Origin: an uncultured Clostridia bacterium
GTDB lineage: Bacteria > Bacillota > Clostridia > Peptostreptococcales > Anaerovoracaceae
NCBI GenBank assembly: GCA_945828095.1
Contig: CALZOZ010000011.1
Span: forward strand, 1-38,960
Reading direction: 5' to 3'
Length of the DNA stretch: 38,960 nt
Made by a program: the position numbers and the translations under genes. Each line of letters opens with the position of its first letter. Positions within the stretch are counted from its first letter, which is position 1. Below the pieces are notes generated by a model, which was given only the letters and a program-made list of their open reading frames with translations, was not told where the DNA came from and made no database searches. Below are positions 33,587 to 38,960 of the stretch, piece after piece.

Positions 33587-34372
33587 TTATTTTGCGGCGA
33601 GATATCCTTCGTCAATAAGCCACTTCACAGAAGGAGCGCATTCCCTAGATTCAATAGTGAAGGTAACATCAGGGCGGCAATGTGCATCAGCGGCGGCGAA
33701 GATGCTGTGAAAATCGAGAAATCCTTGGCCGAGCGGACTGTGGCTGTCGCTGTCCCCACAGTTGTTATGTATGTGGAAATGACCAATGTACTGACCAAGC
33801 ACTTCAATCCATGTCTCTATAGGGACGGTACTGTGTCCGGCAGCCAGAGCATGGCCCACATCGAGGCATATTCCTATGCGTGGGTCTTCAATCTGCTGCA
33901 TCATGTCAGCAAGCATGTAAGGCTCGTCCTCCAAAACGTTTTCCACATATAGACGAAAATCAGGAGATTTGTCCGCAATAAATTTCTGCCAGAAGATTGC
34001 CGATTTCTCTGCCTGCCACTCCTTGAAATACATAAAAGGGATGTATCCGGAGTGAACAACCATGGCTTCGGCACCTATAGCAGATGACACCTGATAGCTT
34101 TGCTCCAGCCTTTCCAAAGCAAACTCCCTAGCCTTATGATCGATGGCGGCGGGGATTATTTCAGTAAAAGGGCCGTGAAGTATAGTACGGCAAGCTCCGC
34201 ATTCAGTCATGTCCCGACGGATGTCAGCAAGAAGTCTGCTGCGGTTTTCCTCGTCCAAATCCTCGGAAATGCAGGTGTGGTTGATTTCTATGTTGAGTTT
34301 GTTTTCTCTGATGTTTTCAAGTGCGCCGGCCGAAAAGGTGGCGATAAACAGTCTTTCTCTCATATCTTTCAT
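33587..34372 (-). CDS. Xylose isomerase-like TIM barrel protein
   Basis: A 261-residue protein of the sugar phosphate isomerase/epimerase (AP endonuclease 2) superfamily. Metal-site segments are visible: AMVVHSGYIP, LYVENVLED (Glu), GICLDVGHALAAGH (Asp, His), HFHIHNNCGDSDSH (His) and FTIESRE (Glu). These fit the usual Glu/Asp/His/Glu metal cluster. It may isomerise a sugar or sugar acid; the substrate is unknown. There is no clear ribosome site before ATG 34372; a second ATG four codons on is possible. TAGAAT about 10 bp upstream suggests a very short leader. Confidence 0.8.
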   Translation of the reverse strand: MKDMRERLFIATFSAGALENIRENKLNIEINHTCISEDLDEENRSRLLADIRRDMTECGACRTILHGPFTEIIPAAIDHKAREFALERLEQSYQVSSAIGAEAMVVHSGYIPFMYFKEWQAEKSAIFWQKFIADKSPDFRLYVENVLEDEPYMLADMMQQIEDPRIGICLDVGHALAAGHSTVPIETWIEVLGQYIGHFHIHNNCGDSDSHSPLGQGFLDFHSIFAAADAHCRPDVTFTIESRECAPSVKWLIDEGYLAAK

Positions 34373-34404
34373 AATGTGTTAATTCTACCATATGAAATGA
34401 AAAA

Positions 34405-34422
34405 ATAAAACCCCTTGAAAGC
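34405..34422 (+). repeat. Left 18-bp direct repeat flanking the AAA ATPase gene
   Basis: ATAAAACCCCTTGAAAGC, identical to 35863-35880. The two copies are 1458 bp apart and bracket exactly one gene with its promoter. Confidence 0.85.
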
Positions 34423-34478
34423 TTTAACAATCAATTTGAATTTTTTAGTCTTTATAGGCTATAATATTCAATAGGACC

Positions 34479-34507
34479 TTGCGAAAGTATAAAAAACAAT
34501 GTATAAT
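34479..34507 (+). promoter_or_regulatory. Promoter of the AAA ATPase gene
   Basis: TTGCGA at 34479-34484, 17 bp, TATAAT at 34502-34507. A second possible box, TATAAT at 34460-34465 with TTGAAT 18 bp before it, lies just upstream. Confidence 0.65.
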
Positions 34508-34576
34508 AAATGAAAAAGAAGGCCTTTATGGGCTAAAATTTTCAACAAGATAGTCTGATAATTGGAGGTGCCGGTT

Positions 34577-35866
34577 ATGGAAATCAAGAGGGACAGTTAC
34601 CTGCAGCAACTGATTTCATATCGTTTTGATGGTTTGGTGAAGGTAATAACAGGGATTCGTCGCTGTGGCAAATCTTATTTGCTAAAGAAAATATACAGAG
34701 ATTATCTGATTAAAAACGGTGTAAGGGAAGAACAGATTATTATAATAGAACTTGACCTCGCCAAAGATATAAAGTTTCGCAATCCATTGGTGCTGTCTTC
34801 TTTCGTGCGGGAAAAGGTAGAAGGCAAGGGAGAGGAATATTATCTCTTCATTGATGAGATTCAGATGTCTGATGAAGTTACTAATCCTTATAATGCTGCA
34901 GGAAAGAAAATTACATTTTATGATGCGCTTAATGATCTGAGGAGCCTGACAAATTTAGATGTTTATGTTACCGGCAGTAATTCAAAAATGCTCTCAAGCG
35001 ATATTCTGACTGAGTTCAGGGGAAGAAGCGATGAAATACATGTGCACCCTTTGAGCTTTGCAGAGTATTATTCTGCTGTGGGAGGTGATAAAAATGAGGC
35101 CTTTGATGATTATGCCTTTTATGGCGGTATGCCTTTGATTTTATCAAGACCTGACGATGGGGCCAAAATGAACTATCTGAAATCTCTTTTCTCGGAGGTA
35201 TATATCAAGGACATCGTGGAGCGTAAAAATATAGAGCGTCAGGATGTTTTAGAACAACTGATAGATCTGCTTTGCTCATCCATAGGTTCGCTGACTAATC
35301 CCACCAAGATAGCAGACACTTTAAGATCCAAGCAGACTGCAGGGGTTTCATCAAACACCGTTCGTGCCTATATTGGCCATCTGGAGGATGCTTTTTTGTT
35401 CTCGGAAAGCAAACGGTACGATGTAAAGGGCAAGTCCTACTTTGACTCACCTAACAAGTATTACAGTGAGGACTTAGGCCTTAGAAATGCTCGTATCGGA
35501 TTCAGACAACAGGAAATGACCCACATAATGGAGAATATTGTTTATAATGAGCTTGTAATCCGTCAGTTTTCTGTCGATGTAGGTGTAGTCTATGCAAGAA
35601 CCATCAATCGGAATGGAAACTCTGTGCGCACTCCGAGAGAGATAGATTTTATCGTTACCTCCGGAAACAAAAAGACTTACATCCAATCAGCTTACTCCAT
35701 GTCTACCGAGGAAAAGCGGGAGACAGAACTTCGCCCATTTGCACTTACCGGTGACTCTTTCCCGAAGATAGTGGTAAGGAAAGATATAGGCAAGCGTTGG
35801 TATGACGAAAAAGGGATATTGAATATTAACATTATAGATTTTCTTCTGGATAAAGAACTAATATAA
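34577..35866 (+). CDS. AAA ATPase with DUF4143 domain
   Basis: A 429-residue ATPase of the AAA_14/DUF4143 family. Walker A is TGIRRCGKSYLL near residues 27-38, Walker B is YLFIDEIQ near 93-100, and the sensor strand is DVYVTGSNSKML followed by EFRGRSDEIHVHPLSFAEYY. The C-terminal DUF4143 part contains DIVERKNIERQDVLEQLIDLLCSSIG and a PD-(D/E)XK-like REIDFIVTSGNKKTYIQ. ATG 34577 is chosen because GGAGGTG at 34564-34570 is 6 bp upstream. Biological role of the family is unclear; it is common in accessory regions. Flanking direct repeats suggest an inserted cassette. Confidence 0.85.
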   Translation: MEIKRDSYLQQLISYRFDGLVKVITGIRRCGKSYLLKKIYRDYLIKNGVREEQIIIIELDLAKDIKFRNPLVLSSFVREKVEGKGEEYYLFIDEIQMSDEVTNPYNAAGKKITFYDALNDLRSLTNLDVYVTGSNSKMLSSDILTEFRGRSDEIHVHPLSFAEYYSAVGGDKNEAFDDYAFYGGMPLILSRPDDGAKMNYLKSLFSEVYIKDIVERKNIERQDVLEQLIDLLCSSIGSLTNPTKIADTLRSKQTAGVSSNTVRAYIGHLEDAFLFSESKRYDVKGKSYFDSPNKYYSEDLGLRNARIGFRQQEMTHIMENIVYNELVIRQFSVDVGVVYARTINRNGNSVRTPREIDFIVTSGNKKTYIQSAYSMSTEEKRETELRPFALTGDSFPKIVVRKDIGKRWYDEKGILNINIIDFLLDKELI

Positions 35867-35880
35867 AACCCCTTGAAAGC
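35863..35880 (+). repeat. Right 18-bp direct repeat flanking the AAA ATPase gene
   Basis: Same 18 bases as 34405-34422. It includes the gene's TAA stop (35864-35866) and the TTGAAA -35 box (35873-35878) of the next transcription unit. Confidence 0.85.
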
Positions 35881-35901
35881 CGCAGAGCGAAATGATATAA
35901 T
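35873..35901 (+). promoter_or_regulatory. Promoter of the B12 operon
   Basis: TTGAAA at 35873-35878, 17 bp, TATAAT at 35896-35901, about 30 bp before the riboswitch. Confidence 0.8.
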
Positions 35902-35930
35902 CAAGGCGTAAAGTGAAAAAGAGGTTTATG

Positions 35931-36160
35931 TTCTCCGTACGGCAGCGAATGAGTTTGCTGATGCCGGGACGGAGCTAAGATGGAAGCAGGTGAAAATCCT
36001 GCACGGTCCCGCCACTGTAATGAAGGAGTTTTGCTCGGGATATGCCACTGCGAGGTGTTAGGTGAAAACTAAGACACAGCGGGAAGGTGAGCAAAGCATT
36101 GATATCTGAGTCAGGAGACATGCATAAATCGGCAAAGGTTCTGTGCGACGGAGGAGAGCA
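35931..36160 (+). promoter_or_regulatory. Cobalamin riboswitch aptamer 1
   Basis: The conserved core is clear: GGTGAAAATCC (35989-35999), GGTCCCGCCACTGTAA ending at 36020, and the B12 box GAGTCAGGAGACATGC at 36108-36123. TTCTCCGT (35931-35938) can pair with ACGGAGGA (36148-36155) to close the fold. It senses adenosylcobalamin or a related corrinoid. The terminator at 36200 follows, so bound B12 should switch off the operon. Confidence 0.95.
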
Positions 36161-36199
36161 CGGGATGAGAGTATGCAATAAGGACAGCGAAATCGGGCT

Positions 36200-36236
36200 G
36201 CAGCCGGGGCATTAAGCCAGCGGGCTGCGGTTTTTT
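36200..36236 (+). terminator. Riboswitch-controlled terminator
   Basis: GCAGCC (36200-36205) pairs with GGCTGC (36223-36228), extended by GG/CC pairs inside, followed by TTTTTT at 36231-36236. It lies between aptamer and gene, as in transcriptional OFF switches. Confidence 0.85.
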
Positions 36237-36279
36237 GTTTGCATCAAGACATGTTATTACGAAAGGGCACAGAGAAAAT

Positions 36280-37122
36280 ATGGAGGAAAAGGAAAAGAAA
36301 GAGCTTGCGGCAGGTCTAAAAAATAAGCGACGCAGAAAATACATTTTAGCAGCACTTGCAGTCTTTATCTGCGTATCTGCGGTAGTTGGCCTTTCCATAG
36401 AAGGAAAAGATGCCAAGCTGCCTGACGGACAGGGAAACATTGTAACAGGTCAGCAGGAAGATTTGCATTCAGACGCAGATTCAGACTCGGATTCAGACGC
36501 AGGAAAAGATGAGAGTACAAACGGAAGTAAAGATGGAAGTAAGGATGGAAGTGAAGCGAAAAAGGCAGCAGAGAAACAAGCCCAAAAGCTTTCTCAGCTG
36601 ACTGACGAAGAGAAGGAAAAAATCGACCCTTCCGACGTAAAGGTTGATAACAGCGAAGACTTTACCGCATCCAACGGCGGCAACGCAGCTCTCAGGCCAA
36701 AGGAGCCGAAGCCTGTAACCGTCACTCTGGAAATCCGCTGCGACACCCTTTCCTCGGACATGAGCAAGCTGGAAAACCCGGCTATAAAGGACTACATACC
36801 GACGGACGGAACCATTCTGGCGAAGACCACCTACAAGGGCACCACAGACAACACGGTTTTCGATGTACTGAACACTCTTTGCAGAAACAACGACATACAG
36901 CTGGAATTCAGCTATACGCCTATATACGAGTCATATTACATAGAGGGAATCAATTTCCTTTACGAGTTCGACGGCGGCAACCTGTCGGGCTGGATGTACA
37001 AGGTCAATGGCTGGTTCCCTAACTATGGATGCTCATCCTACTACCTTAGCGACGGCGATGTCATCGAGTGGGTATATACTTGCGATTTAGGAAAGGATGT
37101 AGGAGACAATTCCATGGCCTAA
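36280..37122 (+). CDS. Membrane-anchored DUF4430 protein (transcobalamin beta-domain-like)
   Basis: A 280-residue surface protein. A basic N-terminus and one membrane helix (about 20-39) anchor it. A low-complexity Asp/Ser/Lys linker (about 60-135) follows, then a DUF4430 domain (about 145-268): EIRCDTL, TVFDVLNTLCRNNDIQLEF, ESYYIEGINFLYEF, GWMYKVNGWFPNYGCSSYYLSDGDVIEWVY. DUF4430 is the fold of the C-terminal beta domain of animal transcobalamin and intrinsic factor. Four cysteines (about 154, 214, 252, 267) may form disulfides. ATG 36280 is chosen; an upstream TTG lies in the terminator T-run. The cobalamin riboswitch upstream supports a B12 role. Confidence 0.85.
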   Translation: MEEKEKKELAAGLKNKRRRKYILAALAVFICVSAVVGLSIEGKDAKLPDGQGNIVTGQQEDLHSDADSDSDSDAGKDESTNGSKDGSKDGSEAKKAAEKQAQKLSQLTDEEKEKIDPSDVKVDNSEDFTASNGGNAALRPKEPKPVTVTLEIRCDTLSSDMSKLENPAIKDYIPTDGTILAKTTYKGTTDNTVFDVLNTLCRNNDIQLEFSYTPIYESYYIEGINFLYEFDGGNLSGWMYKVNGWFPNYGCSSYYLSDGDVIEWVYTCDLGKDVGDNSMA

Positions 37123-37158
37123 AGAAATATTTTAAGGAGAGAGGAGACAAATTAAAGT

Positions 37159-38481
37159 ATGAAAAAGAGAATAGTATCACTGCTTCTGATTATGACACTG
37201 GCCCTGACCATGACCTTTGGCGGCGGGGCAGCATTTGCGGCGGCAGCTTCACAGAGTGATATAACAAAAGCTTTTGAAAATTGCGGCAACTACATCTATG
37301 AGACAGTGACCGAACCAATATACGGCAGCACCGGCGGAGAATGGGTGATGTACGGCCTTGCACAGGCGGACTACCCTATGTCCGATGAATACATTGCAAA
37401 ATATCAGGCAAATGTAGAGAAGGCAGTCAGGAAGGGCTACCGCGGTGTTCCCGGACAGCTTCATGACCGCAAGTACACCGAATATTCCAGAGTAATAGTG
37501 GCCTATGCGGCCTTGGGACTGGACCCGACGAATATTGCTGGATACAATATGGTGGAAAAACTTGCGGACTTTGACCAGGTGGCATGGCAGGGAATCAACG
37601 GTCCTATATGGGCGCTCAGAGCCCTTGATGCAGGAAATTACCAAATTCCTAAGGTGTCGGGCATTGAAAATGTGACCACACGCCAGAAGCTGGTAAATTA
37701 TATCCTTAGCTATCAGCTTGATGACGGCGGCTGGAATCTTTATTACTCGCAAAGCGATGACAAAGCAGAAAATGCTAAACAGAAGGCGCAGCTTAAGGGA
37801 GACCCTGATCTTACGGGTATGGCCATGACATCCCTTGCTCCTTATAGGTCACAGACGAAGGTAAAAGCAGCTTTAGACAAGGCGGCAGCGTGCCTTTCTG
37901 CCATGCAGAACGATGAAGGAGGTTATACCGCATGGGGTGCTTCCAGTTCCGAGAGCATCTCTCAGGCAATCTGCGGCCTGACATCGGTGGGCATTAACCC
38001 TAACACAGACAGCCGCTTCAAGAAAAACGGCAAGTCACTGATTGACGCCCTTCTCAGTTTTTACGATGAAAAAACCGGCGGATTCAGACATGTAAACACA
38101 GCTTCAGGCGGTTATGAGCCTGTGGTAAACCAGATGGCCACAGAGCAGGCATATTATGCTCTGGCAGCATACAAGAATACAGTGCCTGACAAGATGACAA
38201 TAAGTAAGGCTGCAAAGTCCGGCAGTACTTCTGTCAAGGTTACATGGAAAAAAGCCCCTTCATCGTCGGCATGTTCCGGCTATCAGGTGGTTCTGGCGAC
38301 CAACTCCGGATTTACTAAGAATGTAAAGAAGGCTACGGTATCAGGCAGAAGCACTGTCTCCAAGAAGGTTACGGGACTTTCTAAAGGCAAAACCTACTAT
38401 GTGAGGGTTCGTGCCTATAAGACAGTAAACGGAGTGAAGGTATATGGAGCATACAGCGGCGTGAAGAAAGTGAAACTGTAA
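37159..38481 (+). CDS. Secreted alpha/alpha-barrel protein with FN3-like domain (intrinsic-factor-like)
   Basis: A 440-residue secreted protein. The signal peptide is residues 1-28 (cleavage after AFA likely). Residues about 30-340 contain six inner-helix motifs of an alpha/alpha toroid: GGEWVMYGLAQ, YSRVIVAYAALGL, NGPIWALRALDAG, DLTGMAMTSLAPY, SISQAICGLTSVG and ATEQAYYALAAY, plus QLDDGGWNLYY and NDEGGYTAWG turns. Six repeats equal the alpha6/alpha6 barrel of transcobalamin; prenyltransferase/squalene-cyclase repeats share this fold. Residues about 344-440 form a fibronectin type III-like domain, possibly for surface binding. AAGGAGAGAGGAG lies before ATG, 36 bp after the DUF4430 gene; both are under the same riboswitch. 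Confidence 0.85.
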   Translation: MKKRIVSLLLIMTLALTMTFGGGAAFAAAASQSDITKAFENCGNYIYETVTEPIYGSTGGEWVMYGLAQADYPMSDEYIAKYQANVEKAVRKGYRGVPGQLHDRKYTEYSRVIVAYAALGLDPTNIAGYNMVEKLADFDQVAWQGINGPIWALRALDAGNYQIPKVSGIENVTTRQKLVNYILSYQLDDGGWNLYYSQSDDKAENAKQKAQLKGDPDLTGMAMTSLAPYRSQTKVKAALDKAAACLSAMQNDEGGYTAWGASSSESISQAICGLTSVGINPNTDSRFKKNGKSLIDALLSFYDEKTGGFRHVNTASGGYEPVVNQMATEQAYYALAAYKNTVPDKMTISKAAKSGSTSVKVTWKKAPSSSACSGYQVVLATNSGFTKNVKKATVSGRSTVSKKVTGLSKGKTYYVRVRAYKTVNGVKVYGAYSGVKKVKL

Positions 38482-38484
38482 AAT

Positions 38485-38505
38485 AGGGGTTGTCAAAACC
38501 CCTTT
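38485..38505 (+). terminator. Weak terminator after the B12 operon
   Basis: AGGGGTT (38485-38491), loop GTCAA, AACCCCT (38497-38503), then TT. It overlaps the next promoter. Confidence 0.55.
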
Positions 38506-38518
38506 ACAGTGGTATAGT
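38490..38518 (+). promoter_or_regulatory. Promoter before riboswitch 2
   Basis: TTGTCA at 38490-38495, 17 bp, TATAGT at 38513-38518. The -35 lies within the hairpin of the preceding terminator. Confidence 0.65.
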
Positions 38519-38541
38519 AAAGAGGTGAATTATATAGAAGA

Positions 38542-38798
38542 TTCTGTGTTCTTCGAAATACGCCACCGGGCGGTTTCGGAGCTAAGATGGAAGCAGGTGA
38601 AAATCCGGCACGGTCCCGCCACTGTAATGAAGGAGCTTTGCTTGGAATGCCACTGCGCAGATGTCTTACGGATGCAATGCGATGTTGCGGAAGAATGTGG
38701 GGCTATGAAGGCGCGGGAAGGCGAGCAAGGTGATGAGAGCTGAGTCAGGAGACATGCACAGATGAAAACAGGTTCTATGCGTCGGAGAAACGCAGAAG
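38542..38798 (+). promoter_or_regulatory. Cobalamin riboswitch aptamer 2
   Basis: Nearly identical core to riboswitch 1: the run from CGGAGCTAAGATGG through GGTGAAAATCC, GGTCCCGCCACTGTAATGAAGGAG is shared with one substitution. The B12 box GAGTCAGGAGACATGC is at 38742-38757. TTCTGTGTT near 38542 can pair with CGCAGAA near 38791. The middle variable arm is longer than in copy 1. It must control a gene beyond the window. Confidence 0.95.
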
Positions 38799-38823
38799 AA
38801 TATTTTTATTGCAGAAAAAACGG

Positions 38824-38871
38824 ACTGCAGTCGTATTGGTAGTTAAGCTGCCGATGGGCTGCAGTTTTTTT
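38824..38871 (+). terminator. Terminator of riboswitch 2
   Basis: ACTGCAG (38824-38830) pairs with CTGCAGT (38859-38865), and ATTGGTAG (about 38835-38842) with CTGCCGAT (38848-38855), followed by seven T. The last 89 bases up to 38960 show no gene start. Confidence 0.85.
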
Positions 38872-38960
38872 GTATATATGGGCAGCTAGATAGCATTTTT
38901 TAACCTGCTTGATAACAGTTTATGGGCGGATGTTGGCAAAATAATAGTTGCAAAGCTTTT

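Noticed and set aside
36235..36279. Upstream TTG start of the DUF4430 protein
   Set aside because: It falls in the T-run of the riboswitch terminator and has no ribosome site; ATG 36280 is before the basic N-terminus and membrane helix.
36480..36555. Short GAT/AGT-type repeats, considered as a CRISPR or VNTR array
   Set aside because: They encode the Asp/Ser and GSKD linker of the DUF4430 protein; units are too short and have no spacers.
38525..38743. A 72-codon ORF after the B12 operon
   Set aside because: It lies entirely inside the second cobalamin riboswitch, whose conserved bases explain the sequence.

Overview
The window looks like one contig end from a moderately low-GC, endospore-forming anaerobic Clostridia. 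The evidence is the spoIIAA-spoIIAB-sigF operon, a minimal spoVAC-D-E operon, a bcd-etfBA operon in which EtfA carries an N-terminal 2[4Fe-4S] domain, a FeoA-FeoB fusion, and gene starts with strong AGGAGG ribosome sites. A relative of Anaerovoracaceae (former Clostridiales Family XIII) is a guess only. Bases 1-45 are Illumina Nextera P7 adapter with the N712 index. Bases 46 to about 160 are of doubtful origin, so real genome is only certain from about 200 onward.

Layout: 245-1720 forespore sigma factor module; 1944-5227 acyl-CoA dehydrogenase with its electron-transfer flavoprotein, strongly codon-biased and preceded by a Rex-like site; 5624-7990 polar amino acid ABC transporter behind a good promoter overlapped by an ArgR-like box; 8068-10179 FeoAB iron transporter whose ribosome site lies in a hairpin; 10301-12246 antiporter plus nitroreductase; 12320-15249 HAD phosphatase, MFS transporter and glycerophosphodiesterase; 15595-17286 adenine deaminase; 17377-18408 mscL and maf on the minus strand; 18527-20440 spoVAC-D-E.

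20441-23090 is an accessory island: a structured, probably non-coding segment, two AT-rich hypothetical ORFs that may be one broken gene, an IS3-family remnant, and an Rpn-type PD-(D/E)XK protein. 23157-23264 is a 35-residue membrane protein too short for ordinary gene calling.

23359-31419 is a seven-gene operon for an apparently undescribed surface glycopolymer. It holds a CDP-glycerol glycerophosphotransferase-like enzyme, a single ATP-grasp protein, a small nucleotidyltransferase, a double ATP-grasp protein with a decayed first half, a TagGH-like exporter and an LCP attachment enzyme. It is followed by thrS (no TGS domain), a 38-residue minus-strand ORF, a TIM-barrel protein, and an AAA/DUF4143 ATPase flanked by perfect 18-bp direct repeats.

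35873 to the end is a vitamin B12 locus. A cobalamin riboswitch with terminator controls a membrane-anchored DUF4430 protein and a secreted protein with six alpha/alpha repeats plus a fibronectin-like domain. These two folds are the two halves of animal transcobalamin/intrinsic factor, here as separate proteins. A second, near-identical riboswitch at 38542-38871 points to a further B12-regulated gene outside the window. No rRNA, tRNA or CRISPR array was seen.
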